From: Ruminococcus sp.
GTDB taxonomy: Bacteria > Bacillota > Clostridia > Oscillospirales > Acutalibacteraceae
Reading direction: 5' to 3'
DNA: 64,000 bases
NCBI GenBank assembly: GCA_017411385.1
Contig: JAFQQF010000006.1
Coordinates: forward strand, 1 to 64,000
In this document: one piece after another, positions 6,842-16,048 of the stretch
Position numbering within the stretch: the stretch's first letter is position 1
Layout of the letters: each line of letters begins with the position of its first letter
Notes under the pieces: model-generated
The model's input: the letters and a program-made list of their open reading frames with translations, nothing else
Databases searched by the model: none
Told to the model about the DNA's origin: nothing
Made by a program: the position numbers and the translations under genes

Positions 6842-6873
6842 AAAAATCCCGCCGAATAATCGGCGGGATTTTT
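6842..6873 (-). terminator. Terminator of ppdK
   Basis: On the minus strand AAATCCCGCCGA pairs with TCGGCGGGATTT across a 4-nt loop and is followed by a T-run. It lies 8 bp beyond the ppdK stop. Both flanks are T/A-rich, so it may act in both directions. Confidence 0.85.
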
Positions 6874-6880
6874 ATTAGCA

Positions 6881-6909
6881 ATTAGCCCTTGATAGCTGCC
6901 TGTGCTGCT
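6881..6909. repeat. Second copy of the 29-bp repeat (inside ppdK 3' end)
   Basis: Identical to 6104-6132. This copy is the original, since it encodes the final residues and stop of ppdK. Confidence 0.9.
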
Positions 6910-9506
6910 GCGAGGCGAGCGATGGGAACACGGAAGGGTGAGCAGGATACATAGTCGAGGCCGATCTTGTGGCAGAACTCAACGGATACGGGGTCGCCGC
7001 CGTGCTCACCGCAGATACCGCAGTGAATCTCAGGACGGGTTGCCTTACCCTTAGCAACTGCCATCTCCATAAGCTGACCAACACCTGTCTGGTCGAGCTT
7101 TGCGAAGGGATCGTTCTCGTAAATCTTTGTATCGTAGTAAGCGTTCAGGAACTTGCCTGCGTCGTCACGGCTGAAGCCGAATGTCATCTGAGTCAGGTCG
7201 TTTGTACCGAAGCAGAAGAACTCAGCCTCTGTAGCGATCTGGTCAGCTGTCAGACAAGCTCTGGGAATCTCCATCATAGTACCAACTTCGTACTTGAGCT
7301 CAACGCCTGCTGCTGCGATTTCAGCATCTGCTGTTGCTACAACAACGTCCTTAACGAACTTCATCTCCTTAACCTCACCTGTGAGGGGGATCATGATCTC
7401 GGGAACGATGTTCCAGTCAGCGTGTGCCTTCTTGATATTGATAGCTGCACGGATAACAGCCTTTGTCTGCATCTTTGCAATTTCGGGGTAGGTAACTGCC
7501 AGACGGCAACCACGGTGACCCATCATGGGGTTGAACTCGTGCAGAGAAGCGATGAGAGCCTTGATGTCTGCAACTGTCTTGCCCTGTGCCTCAGCCAGTG
7601 CTGCGATGTCAGCTTCCTCAGTGGGAACGAACTCGTGCAGAGGAGGATCGAGGAAACGGATGCAAACGGGGTTGCCCTCGAGTGCCTCGTAGAGAGCCTC
7701 GAAGTCGCCCTGCTGATAGGGGAGGATCTTGTCGAGAGCTGCCTCTCTTGCCTCAACTGTGTCAGCACAGATCATCTCACGGAAAGCAGCGATTCTGTCT
7801 GCCTCGAAGAACATGTGCTCTGTACGGCAAAGACCGATACCCTCTGCGCCCAGCTCGCGAGCCTTCTTAGCGTCTGCGGGTGTGTCAGCGTTTGTACGAA
7901 CCTTGAGAGTTCTGAACTCATCAGCCCAAGCCATGATTCTGCCGAACTCACCGGCAATCTCAGCATCAACTGTGGGGATGATGCCGTCGTAGATGTTACC
8001 TGTAGAACCGTCGATGGAGATGTAGTCGCCCTCGTTGTAAACCTTACCTGCGAGCTCGAACTTCTTGTTCTCTTCGTCCATCTTAATGTCGCCGCAGCCG
8101 GATACACAGCAAGTACCCATACCACGAGCAACAACAGCTGCGTGAGATGTCATACCGCCACGAACTGTGAGGATACCCTGAGAAGCCTTCATACCTGTGA
8201 TGTCCTCGGGGGATGTTTCAAGACGAACGAGGATAACCTTCTCGCCTCTCTCGTTCCAAGCCTCTGCGTCCTCAGCTGTGAATACAACCTTACCGCAAGC
8301 AGCACCGGGAGATGCGCCAAGACCCTTGCCTGCAGGAGTTGCAGCCTTGAGAGTCTTCTGGTCAAACTGGGGATGGAGAAGTGTATCGAGGTTTCTGGGG
8401 TCGATCATTGCAACAGCCTGCTTCTCGGAAATCATTCCCTCGTCAACAAGGTCACAAGCAATCTTCAGAGCAGCCTTAGCTGTTCTCTTACCGTTTCTGG
8501 TCTGGAGCATGTAGAGCTTGCCGCCCTCAATTGTGAACTCCATATCCTGCATATCTCTGTAGTGGTCCTCGAGCTTTGCACATACAGCAAGGAACTGCTC
8601 GTATGCCTCGGGGAACTTGTCTGCCATCTGAGCGATGGGCATGGGAGTACGAACGCCTGCAACAACGTCTTCGCCCTGTGCGTTTACAAGGAACTCACCC
8701 ATGAGGCCCTTCTCACCTGTAGCAGGGTCACGTGTGAAAGCAACACCTGTACCGCAATCGTCACCCATGTTACCGAATGCCATCATCTGAACGTTAACTG
8801 CAGTACCCCAGCTGTAAGGAATATCGTTGTCACGACGGTATACGTTTGCACGGGGGTTGTCCCATGAACGGAATACAGCCTCAACAGCGCCCATGAGCTG
8901 CTCTTTGGGGTCTGTGGGGAAGTCTTTGCCAATCTTAGCCTTGTACTCAGCCTTGAACTGACCAGCGAGAGTCTTGAGGTCCTCAGCAGAAAGCTCTACG
9001 TCCTGAGTAACACCCTTCTCTTCCTTCATCTTGTCGATGAGCTCCTCGAAGTACTTCTTACCAACTTCCATAACAACGTCGGAGTACATCTGGATGAATC
9101 TTCTGTAGCAGTCCCAAGCCCAACGTGCGTTGCCGGACTTCTCTGCCATAACGTTAACAACATCCTCGTTAAGACCGAGGTTAAGGATTGTATCCATCAT
9201 ACCGGGCATGGAAGCTCTTGCACCGGAACGAACGGAAACAAGGAGAGGATTCTCCAGGTCGCCGAACTTCTTGCCGGTAATCTCTTCCATCTTTACGATG
9301 TACTCCATGATCTCTGCCTGGATGTCATCGTTGATCTTGCGACCGTCTTCGTAGTACTGTGTGCAAGCTTCTGTGGTTACTGTGAAACCCTGGGGAACGG
9401 GCAGACCGAGAGATGTCATCTCTGCAAGGTTAGCGCCCTTACCGCCGAGAAGCTCACGCATTGATGCGTTACCCTCTTTGAAGAGGTAAACAAACTTGTG
9501 GCTCAT
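6882..9506 (-). CDS. ppdK: Pyruvate, phosphate dikinase
   Basis: 874 aa, the normal full length. It interconverts pyruvate + ATP + Pi with PEP + AMP + PPi, and in anaerobes often runs in the PEP-consuming, ATP-yielding direction. Visible features are the N-terminal ATP-grasp start (LLGGKGANLAEM), the phospho-histidine swivel motif (GGMTSHAAVVARGMG, ~residue 455) and the C-terminal PEP/pyruvate TIM-barrel signatures (GIGLCRTEHMFF; CGICGEHGGDP with the catalytic Cys). AGGAGG precedes the ATG. It is monocistronic with its own terminator. Codon use is strongly biased, consistent with high expression; this also creates a long meaningless antisense frame. Confidence 0.97.
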   Translation of the reverse strand: MSHKFVYLFKEGNASMRELLGGKGANLAEMTSLGLPVPQGFTVTTEACTQYYEDGRKINDDIQAEIMEYIVKMEEITGKKFGDLENPLLVSVRSGARASMPGMMDTILNLGLNEDVVNVMAEKSGNARWAWDCYRRFIQMYSDVVMEVGKKYFEELIDKMKEEKGVTQDVELSAEDLKTLAGQFKAEYKAKIGKDFPTDPKEQLMGAVEAVFRSWDNPRANVYRRDNDIPYSWGTAVNVQMMAFGNMGDDCGTGVAFTRDPATGEKGLMGEFLVNAQGEDVVAGVRTPMPIAQMADKFPEAYEQFLAVCAKLEDHYRDMQDMEFTIEGGKLYMLQTRNGKRTAKAALKIACDLVDEGMISEKQAVAMIDPRNLDTLLHPQFDQKTLKAATPAGKGLGASPGAACGKVVFTAEDAEAWNERGEKVILVRLETSPEDITGMKASQGILTVRGGMTSHAAVVARGMGTCCVSGCGDIKMDEENKKFELAGKVYNEGDYISIDGSTGNIYDGIIPTVDAEIAGEFGRIMAWADEFRTLKVRTNADTPADAKKARELGAEGIGLCRTEHMFFEADRIAAFREMICADTVEAREAALDKILPYQQGDFEALYEALEGNPVCIRFLDPPLHEFVPTEEADIAALAEAQGKTVADIKALIASLHEFNPMMGHRGCRLAVTYPEIAKMQTKAVIRAAINIKKAHADWNIVPEIMIPLTGEVKEMKFVKDVVVATADAEIAAAGVELKYEVGTMMEIPRACLTADQIATEAEFFCFGTNDLTQMTFGFSRDDAGKFLNAYYDTKIYENDPFAKLDQTGVGQLMEMAVAKGKATRPEIHCGICGEHGGDPVSVEFCHKIGLDYVSCSPFRVPIARLAAAQAAIKG

Positions 9507-9540
9507 TTTAAAAACCTCCTGAAAATGTGTGTAATATGCG

Positions 9541-9560
9541 AAAGCAGAGAGCTCTGCTTT
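9541..9560 (-). promoter_or_regulatory. ppdK leader hairpin
   Basis: AAAGCAGAG-AG-CTCTGCTTT, a self-complementary 20-mer in the untranslated leader of ppdK, 34 bp upstream of the start codon. It may be an operator or a leader stem. A minus-strand -10-like TATAAT lies at 9607-9612, but its -35 region is weak. The rest of the 9507-9821 gap holds AT-rich sequence and the plus-strand promoter at 9740. Confidence 0.45.
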
Positions 9561-9739
9561 GCTTTTGATGCTCTGAATCTGCTGTGCAGACTCATGCCTA
9601 ATAGGTATTATAACAAATCTTAATTAAAAATGCCATATTTTTTCAAATTTATTTTGTAATAAAATGTTACCAATATTCACAAATTCATTTTGACAATTTG
9701 TTAAGTAGTTACAAATATGATATATTTTGCCCGAATGAC

Positions 9740-9767
9740 TTGAAAAATTATCGATTTATGCGATAAT
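9740..9767 (+). promoter_or_regulatory. Promoter of the GlmU-like gene
   Basis: TTGAAA (9740-9745), a 16-bp spacer and GATAAT (9762-9767), 54 bp before the ATG. Confidence 0.5.
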
Positions 9768-9787
9768 AAATATAACTGTTACTGTGT

Positions 9788-9804
9788 GAACTGACGGTCA
9801 GTTC
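9788..9804 (+). promoter_or_regulatory. Palindrome in the leader of the GlmU-like gene
   Basis: GAACTGAC-G-GTCAGTTC, a perfect 8-1-8 inverted repeat between the promoter and the ribosome-binding site. The single-base centre argues for a dimeric protein operator rather than an RNA hairpin. Confidence 0.5.
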
Positions 9805-9821
9805 GGAAAGGTAGGAGCATT

Positions 9822-10577
9822 ATGAATAAATGTGCAGTTATACTTGCAGGTGGCGAGGGCAAGCGTATGGGCAGCGAAAAGCCCAAGACTCTGTGTGAGG
9901 TTTTAGGCAAGCCTATGCTCAGATGGGTTATTGATGCTGTAAAGGATGCAGGCATTGACGATATATGCATAGTCAAGGGCTACCGTGCAGAGTATATTGA
10001 TGAGTACGTTGAAACACTTCCTTTTTCTGTCAAGACAGTTCTGCAGGCAGAGCGACTGGGCACAGGACACGCTGTTATGATGGCACGTGCCTTCCTCGAG
10101 GAAAGAGGCGGTTCAGTTGTAATTCTGGGCGGCGATGCTCCCTTTGTGGATGCAGACACCATCCGCGATTCGCTTTCACAGCACATAAAAACAAATTCAA
10201 GTGCAACAGTTATCAGCGCGAGTGTTTCTGATTCCACAGGCTACGGCAGAATTGTCAGAAACGATGACAATTCCCTCAAGGCGATTGTGGAGCACAAGGA
10301 TGCAGATGATGAAATCAAAAAGATTAAAGAAATCAACTCCGGTGCATACTGGTTTGAAACCGAGGACCTTTTGAGTGTTCTCGATTCAATCACAGCAGAC
10401 AACAACGCAAAGGAATATTATCTTCCCGATGCTCTGAAGCTCATTATTGCCAAGGGCAAAAAGGCAGGTGCCTTTGTAGCAAAGAGTGCGGATGTGGCAC
10501 TTGGTGCCAATGACCCTGCACAGCTTGAAGAGCTTAATCAGATTGCAATTGAGAAGGGTTATGCAAAAGCTGAGTAA
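9822..10577 (+). CDS. GlmU-like nucleotidyltransferase lacking the acetyltransferase domain
   Basis: 251 aa, corresponding only to the N-terminal uridylyltransferase half of GlmU. The nucleotide-binding signature is AVILAGGEGKRMGSEKPKTL, followed by the QAERLGTGHAV segment and GGDAPFV, with EINSGAYWFE and NNAKEYYLPD as in GlmU. The left-handed beta-helix acetyltransferase domain (about 200 more residues in GlmU) is absent, and no separate acetyltransferase follows. Likely reaction: UTP + GlcNAc-1-P to UDP-GlcNAc, feeding the wall pathway whose later genes are at 44-57 kb. It lies 82 bp upstream of prs, the usual neighbour of glmU in Firmicutes, which supports the assignment. Confidence 0.8.
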   Translation: MNKCAVILAGGEGKRMGSEKPKTLCEVLGKPMLRWVIDAVKDAGIDDICIVKGYRAEYIDEYVETLPFSVKTVLQAERLGTGHAVMMARAFLEERGGSVVILGGDAPFVDADTIRDSLSQHIKTNSSATVISASVSDSTGYGRIVRNDDNSLKAIVEHKDADDEIKKIKEINSGAYWFETEDLLSVLDSITADNNAKEYYLPDALKLIIAKGKKAGAFVAKSADVALGANDPAQLEELNQIAIEKGYAKAE

Positions 10578-10659
10578 TTCAGCTGATAAAACAGTAGGTT
10601 AATTAATTTTACATATTTTCAAAATCCAATTAACTAATCCAAGAAAAGGGGAAACGAAA

Positions 10660-11616
10660 ATGAATTTTCACGGAAAAGACATCAAAATCTTCGCGGGTAA
10701 CTCTAACCCCACAGTAGCACAGGGAATCGCCGGCTGTCTTGGTCTGCCTCTGGGCAAGTCAAGCTGTAACAAGTTCTCAGACGGTGAGATTGCAGTTTCT
10801 CTGCATGAGTCTGTACGAGGCAGTGAGTGCTTTATCGTTCAGTCTACCTGCACACCTGTAAACGACAATCTTATGGAAATGCTCATTATGATTGATGCAA
10901 TGAAGAGAGCTTCCGCAGCTTGCATTACTGCAGTTATTCCTTACTTTGGTTATGCTCGTCAGGACCGTAAAGCAAAGGCAAGAGATCCGATTTCAGCCAA
11001 GCTTTGTGCAGACCTGATTACAGCAGCAGGTGCAGACAGAGTCCTCACAATGGACCTTCACGCAAATCAGATTCAGGGCTTTTTCAACATCCCTGTTGAC
11101 CACCTTGTAGGTGCACCTATGCTTGCAAACCATATGAAGAAGAAAATCGGCAAGAATGTTGACGAGTATGTTGTTGTTTCTCCTGACCTTGGTTCTGTTA
11201 CAAGAGCAAGAAACTTTGCTGCTAAGCTTGGTTGTCCCATTGCTATTATTGACAAGAGAAGACCCAAGGCTAATGTTTCTGAGGTTATGAACATCATCGG
11301 TGATGTTGCAGGCAAGAAGGCAATTCTTCTTGACGATATGATTGACACAGCAGGCACACTCTGCAACGCTGCAAAGGCTATTGTTGATGCAGGAAGCACA
11401 GAGGTTATTGCTTGTGCAACTCACGCAGTTCTTTCAGGTCCCGCTATCGAAAGAATCGACCAGAGCGTTATCAAGGAGCTTGTGCTTCTGGATACAGTTC
11501 CTGTTCCTGAGGAGAATATGCTCGATAAATTCACTATTCTTCCCGTTGCACCTGTGTTTGCAGATGCTATTGAGAGAATCTACGCCGATAAGCCTGTTTC
11601 TACTATCGGTCAGTAA
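10660..11616 (+). CDS. prs: Ribose-phosphate pyrophosphokinase
   Basis: 318 aa, full length. It makes PRPP from ribose-5-phosphate and ATP for nucleotide, His and Trp synthesis. Conserved features are the N-terminal FAGNSNP segment, the ATP/metal-binding DLHANQIQGFF and the PRPP-binding loop AILLDDMIDTAGTLCNA. AAAAGGGGAA precedes the ATG. It sits in the conserved glmU-prs-pth-mfd order. Confidence 0.97.
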   Translation: MNFHGKDIKIFAGNSNPTVAQGIAGCLGLPLGKSSCNKFSDGEIAVSLHESVRGSECFIVQSTCTPVNDNLMEMLIMIDAMKRASAACITAVIPYFGYARQDRKAKARDPISAKLCADLITAAGADRVLTMDLHANQIQGFFNIPVDHLVGAPMLANHMKKKIGKNVDEYVVVSPDLGSVTRARNFAAKLGCPIAIIDKRRPKANVSEVMNIIGDVAGKKAILLDDMIDTAGTLCNAAKAIVDAGSTEVIACATHAVLSGPAIERIDQSVIKELVLLDTVPVPEENMLDKFTILPVAPVFADAIERIYADKPVSTIGQ

Positions 11617-11644
11617 TAGGCACACGTTTAATAAAGCTAATCGA

Positions 11645-11671
11645 CAGGGGGCAGCACCGTGCTGTTCCCTG
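11645..11671 (+). terminator. Hairpin after prs
   Basis: CAGGGGGCAGCAC-c-GTGCTGTTCCCTG, a 13-bp stem with G-U pairs, followed by CGTTTT. The U-tract is modest, so it may terminate only partly before pth. Confidence 0.6.
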
Positions 11672-11745
11672 CGTTTTGCATTTGTATGTTTTTCCCCTTT
11701 TTGGCATACAATGATTATTATCTGTTTTTACAGGAGATATAAATT

Positions 11746-12345
11746 ATGTTATTCAAGTCCAAAGGTAATTCAAACTCAGCGGTTGATTATATAGTTGTAG
11801 GTCTGGGCAATCCCGGCAGACAGTATGAGGGCACACGCCACAACTGCGGTTTTGAGTCAATCGACAGATTAGCAGAAAAGCACAACTGCCAGATGAAGAA
11901 AATTCGTTTCAAGAGCACCACGGGCGAGTGCCGTATAAACGGAGCAAAGTGTCTTTTGATGAAGCCTTCAACCTATATGAATCTTTCGGGTGAGGCTGTA
12001 GTTCAGGCGATGAACTTCTACAAGGTACAGCCCTCACAGGTGATTATAATATTCGACGATATTTCCCTTGACGTAGGCAAAATGAGAATACGTATGAAGG
12101 GCAGTGACGGCGGTCACAACGGAATGAAGAATATCATTTATCTGACAGGTTCTGATGCTTTCCCCAGAATTAAGCTTGGTGTGGGGAAAAAGCCCCATCC
12201 CGAGTACGATTTGAAGGACTGGGTGCTTGGCAGATTTTCCGCCTCGGATGCAAAAACTATGTCTGAGGTCTTTGATAAATCGGTTGAAGCTGTGGAGCTT
12301 ATGGTGCAGGATAAGGCAACTGATGCTATGCAGAAGTTCAACTGA
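11746..12345 (+). CDS. pth: Peptidyl-tRNA hydrolase
   Basis: 199 aa. It releases peptides from stalled peptidyl-tRNA. The family start YIVVGLGNPGRQYEGTRHNC holds the catalytic His; further signatures are LMKPSTYMNLSGEAV and GSDGGHNGMKNII. CAGGAGAT precedes the ATG. A short extension of about 14 residues precedes the usual start of the domain. It is followed 20 bp later by mfd, as in Bacillus. Confidence 0.96.
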   Translation: MLFKSKGNSNSAVDYIVVGLGNPGRQYEGTRHNCGFESIDRLAEKHNCQMKKIRFKSTTGECRINGAKCLLMKPSTYMNLSGEAVVQAMNFYKVQPSQVIIIFDDISLDVGKMRIRMKGSDGGHNGMKNIIYLTGSDAFPRIKLGVGKKPHPEYDLKDWVLGRFSASDAKTMSEVFDKSVEAVELMVQDKATDAMQKFN

Positions 12346-12365
12346 TATTCCTTTTTGGAGGATTT

Positions 12366-15300
12366 ATGAGATTTCTCTATGATGTGCTGAAATCAAACCC
12401 CGAGTTTGCCAAAGTAAGCAGTAGTGCCAAGGTTGGCAAAACTTACGCGGTGTCAGGACTTTCAGCCGTTCACAAAGCAAATATGATTTATGCGCTCTGC
12501 TGTGAAACAAATAGCAGGGCTTTTTGTGTTGCATCAAACGAGCAGGAGGCATCTACTCTTTGTTCAGACCTTTGCAATATGGGACTCAGAGCTTATGTGT
12601 ATCCATACAGGGACTTTACCTTCAGAGATATTGCAGGTAAATCCCGTGAGTACGAGCATCAGCGTATGTCTGTGCTTTTGCGTATTTTATCGGGTGACTG
12701 TGACTGTGTTATAGCCTGTGCTGATGCGGCAGCACAGTTCACAATTCCGCCTTCATGTCTTGCAGATGCTACCCTTTACCTTCGTGCAGGACAGGAGGTT
12801 TCCCTTGAAAAATGTGTGGGTGCACTTTCACTTCTGGGGTACGAAAGATGCGACCAGCTTGAGGGTGTAGGTCAGTTTTCAGTCAGAGGCGGAATACTTG
12901 ATTTTTATCCGCCGGACTGTGAATTGCCCATCCGTGCAGAATTCTGGGGTGACGAAATCGACTCTCTCAATTACTTTGATTTGGAAACTCAGCGCAGGGG
13001 AGAGGCTGTTGAGGAAATTACTCTTTCTCCCTCGGCAGAGGTTTTTATATCTGACAGAGAAGGACTTGCCAGCCTTATAGAGAAAAAAGCATCCTCCCTC
13101 AGAGCGGAAAAATCTGTTAAAGCAAAAGAAATCCTGAGGAACGAAGCTGATGCAATTCGCAAGGGCTTGCACCTTGCAAACCTTGATAAGTATATCAGTC
13201 TGATTTATTCTCAAAGTGCCAGCCTTTTTGACTATATCGACGAAAGTTTTATGTGCTTTTTGTGTGAGGAATCAGCCGTAAAAGACCGTACGGCAAATGT
13301 AGAATTCCGCTTTAAGGAAGATGTACTTGATTACTTTGAAGAAGGTGTGCTTTGCAGAGGGCTTGATAAGTTTTCGCTGACCTATAAGGAAATTTGCGAA
13401 GAACTCTCACTTCGCGGTGTGGGCTATCTCGATAATTTTACTCAGGGCAGTCACACTCTGCCTTTGGATGCTTTTGTGAGCATTACCGCCAAAACTCTGC
13501 CTTTTGTGGCAGGTACCGTTTCCGAGCTTTGCGAGGAGCTGGAGCCTGTTGATAAGAAGAAAAGCACCATTGTTATACTTGCAGGCACCAAAAAGGGTGC
13601 TCAGAATCTTTTTGAGTCCCTTGGTGACAGAGGTTACAAGGTTGCACTTGTATCTTCCTCAGTGCAGCTTGAAAAAGGCAGAATATATATATCGGAAGGT
13701 ACCCTTTCTTCAGGCTTTGAGTATACAGGTGAGGATTTTTACTTGTATGCACAGGGCAAGCGTGAGGGTGTCAAGGAACAGAAAAAACGCAAAACACCCA
13801 AAAACGGACAGGAGATTTACAGTCTTTCCGATTTGTCACAGGGTGACTATGTGGTTCATACCACCCACGGTATAGGTATCTTTGAGGGGGTAACAAAGAT
13901 TGACACCCACGGCATAGTCAAGGATTACATCAAGATTGCGTATGCAAAAAGCGATGTGCTGTATGTGCCTGTTACTCAGCTTGACTTGGTGGCAAAATAC
14001 ATCGGTCCCAGAGAGAATTCGATGGTTAAGCTTAACCGCTTGGGCGGTACAGAGTGGCAGAAGGCAAAGAGCAGAGTCAAATCCGCTGTGAAGGATATGG
14101 CAAAGGAGCTTATCGCTCTTTACAGTGCCCGAATGAATGCACCCGGCTACGCTTTTTCACCGGACTCAGAGTGGCAGAGAGATTTTGAAGCTAAGTTTGA
14201 ATACGAGGAAACCGAGGACCAGCTCAGATGCACAGATGAGATTAAAGGAGATATGGAGCGAACGGCTCCTATGGACAGACTCCTGTGCGGTGATGTAGGC
14301 TTTGGAAAAACTGAGGTGGCTTTGCGTGCTGCTTTTAAGTGTATAACAGACTCAAAGCAATGTGCACTATTGTGCCCCACAACAATCCTCGCGTGGCAGC
14401 ACTATCAGACAGTGCTTAAAAGATTTGAGGGCTATCCTATAAGAGTGGAGCTTCTCTCACGTTTCCGTAAACCCAAGGAGCAGGAAAAAATCATTGATAT
14501 GCTCAAAAGAGGCGAGATTGATATGATTATCGGTACCCATCGCCTTGTGCAGAAGGATGTAACTTTCCGAGATTTGGGACTTGTTATTATTGACGAGGAA
14601 CAGCGTTTCGGTGTTGCTCACAAGGAAAGATTCAAGGAGCTTTGCAAGAATGTGGATGTGCTCACTCTTTCTGCAACTCCTATTCCCAGAACCCTGAATA
14701 TGGCACTAAGCGGAATACGTGATTTATCTGTGCTTGAAGAAGCACCCTCAAACCGTTATCCTGTTCAGACCTATGTGCTGGAGTACGACTCAGGTGTTAT
14801 TCATGAGGCTATCCGCAAGGAGCTTCGCCGCGGCGGTCAGGTCTTTTATCTTCACAACAAGGTAGAGGATATTGAAACCAAGGCGGCGTATATCCAGCAG
14901 GTTATCCCCGAAGCCAAGGTGGGTATCGGCCACGGCAAAATGAGCGAACAGGAGCTGTCTGCTGTTTGGCGTGAGATGTTGGAGCAGAACATCAACGTTC
15001 TTGTTTGCACTACAATTATAGAAACAGGTGTGGACCTTCCCAATGCCAACACCCTGATTATTGAGGACGCTCACAAGTTCGGGCTTTCTCAGCTACATCA
15101 GATTAGGGGACGAGTAGGCAGAAGCACTCGCCGTGCATGGGCGTACCTTACATTCCCAAGGGGTTTCAGCTTGAGTGATATTTCTCAGAAACGTCTTAAT
15201 GCAATCCGTGAATTTACCGAGTTTGGCTCAGGTATGAAGATTGCAATGAGGGATTTGGAGCTTCGCGGTGCAGGCTCGGTGCTTGGTGCCAATCAGCACG

Positions 15301-15812
15301 GACATATGGAGGACGTAGGCTACGATATGTACCTTAAAATCCTTGATACTGCTGTTAAGGAGGAGCTTGGCGAAATCCCTGAGGACAGAGAGGAAAAGGA
15401 TTGTCTTGTGGATATTGCCATTGTGGCACATATCCCCGAAAGCTACATCGAAAGTCTGAATTTGCGGTTGGATGTTTACAAGCTGATTGCGGATGTTCGT
15501 ACTCCAGAGGATGCCTGTGATGTGATTGACGAGCTTATTGACCGCTTTGGTGATGTGCCCAAGTCTGTTATGGGACTCATTGACGTGGCACTTATCAGAA
15601 ACCGTGCGGCACAGCTTGGAATTTACGAAATTAAGCAGAATGATACAACTCTGCTTCTATATATGAACGATGTGAAAAATCAGGAGTTGATTTCTCTTGT
15701 GGCAAAGGCTCGGGGCAAGGCATTGCTTTCTGCAGGTAAAAAGCCTTACATTGCTCTGCGTGCAGTTTCAAAGTTGGAGCCTCTATCGGCTCTTAAAGAA
15801 TTCTTCGGCTGA
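12366..15812 (+). CDS. mfd: Transcription-repair coupling factor
   Basis: 1148 aa, full length. It removes RNA polymerase stalled at lesions and recruits UvrA. Visible are the UvrB-like N-terminal module, the RNA-polymerase-interaction domain (GDYVVHTTHGIGIFEG, ~residue 495), the superfamily 2 helicase with Walker A LLCGDVGFGKTEVAL (~640) and the DEEQRFG box (~740), the RecG-like motor (IRGRVGRSTRRAWAYL) and the C-terminal TRCF domain. TTGGAGGA precedes the ATG. Confidence 0.97.
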   Translation: MRFLYDVLKSNPEFAKVSSSAKVGKTYAVSGLSAVHKANMIYALCCETNSRAFCVASNEQEASTLCSDLCNMGLRAYVYPYRDFTFRDIAGKSREYEHQRMSVLLRILSGDCDCVIACADAAAQFTIPPSCLADATLYLRAGQEVSLEKCVGALSLLGYERCDQLEGVGQFSVRGGILDFYPPDCELPIRAEFWGDEIDSLNYFDLETQRRGEAVEEITLSPSAEVFISDREGLASLIEKKASSLRAEKSVKAKEILRNEADAIRKGLHLANLDKYISLIYSQSASLFDYIDESFMCFLCEESAVKDRTANVEFRFKEDVLDYFEEGVLCRGLDKFSLTYKEICEELSLRGVGYLDNFTQGSHTLPLDAFVSITAKTLPFVAGTVSELCEELEPVDKKKSTIVILAGTKKGAQNLFESLGDRGYKVALVSSSVQLEKGRIYISEGTLSSGFEYTGEDFYLYAQGKREGVKEQKKRKTPKNGQEIYSLSDLSQGDYVVHTTHGIGIFEGVTKIDTHGIVKDYIKIAYAKSDVLYVPVTQLDLVAKYIGPRENSMVKLNRLGGTEWQKAKSRVKSAVKDMAKELIALYSARMNAPGYAFSPDSEWQRDFEAKFEYEETEDQLRCTDEIKGDMERTAPMDRLLCGDVGFGKTEVALRAAFKCITDSKQCALLCPTTILAWQHYQTVLKRFEGYPIRVELLSRFRKPKEQEKIIDMLKRGEIDMIIGTHRLVQKDVTFRDLGLVIIDEEQRFGVAHKERFKELCKNVDVLTLSATPIPRTLNMALSGIRDLSVLEEAPSNRYPVQTYVLEYDSGVIHEAIRKELRRGGQVFYLHNKVEDIETKAAYIQQVIPEAKVGIGHGKMSEQELSAVWREMLEQNINVLVCTTIIETGVDLPNANTLIIEDAHKFGLSQLHQIRGRVGRSTRRAWAYLTFPRGFSLSDISQKRLNAIREFTEFGSGMKIAMRDLELRGAGSVLGANQHGHMEDVGYDMYLKILDTAVKEELGEIPEDREEKDCLVDIAIVAHIPESYIESLNLRLDVYKLIADVRTPEDACDVIDELIDRFGDVPKSVMGLIDVALIRNRAAQLGIYEIKQNDTTLLLYMNDVKNQELISLVAKARGKALLSAGKKPYIALRAVSKLEPLSALKEFFG

Positions 15813-15849
15813 TATATCGGCTCTCAACTGATAAAACAGCGTTTCGTAG

Positions 15850-15869
15850 GGCAGGGGCTTGCTCCTGCC
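15850..15869. repeat. Palindromic intergenic hairpin after mfd
   Basis: GGCAGGGGCTTGCTCCTGCC, an 8-bp stem with one G-T pair, followed by GAAAAAC. The position suits an mfd terminator, but the U-tract is poor. The sequence style (a GGCAGG...CCTGCC hairpin) recurs at 32222, so it may be a dispersed repeat. Confidence 0.5.
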
Positions 15870-15978
15870 GAAAAACTTTTGCGGGCAAAAAGAAAATCTT
15901 GCACAAGATATGACGGCAGACGTTCGGTCTTGATTTCTGACGATTTTGTGAACATTATGTTTATTTTGCGATAATTGT

Positions 15979-16007
15979 TGAAATTTTGCGAATTATTGTG
16001 TATAATT
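15979..16007 (+). promoter_or_regulatory. Promoter of the lipoprotein gene at 16049
   Basis: TTGAAA (15979-15984), a 17-bp spacer and TATAAT (16002-16007). Confidence 0.75.
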
Positions 16008-16048
16008 ACAGAGTACGTTTTGATTTTTAGAAAAGGACGGTTTTTTAT

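Noticed and set aside
6969..8867. A 632-codon open frame on the plus strand opposite ppdK
   Set aside because: It is antisense to a highly conserved gene with strongly biased codons, which removes stops in that frame. It is Cys/Leu/Ser-rich, has no domain or ribosome-binding site, and the minus-strand gene is certain.
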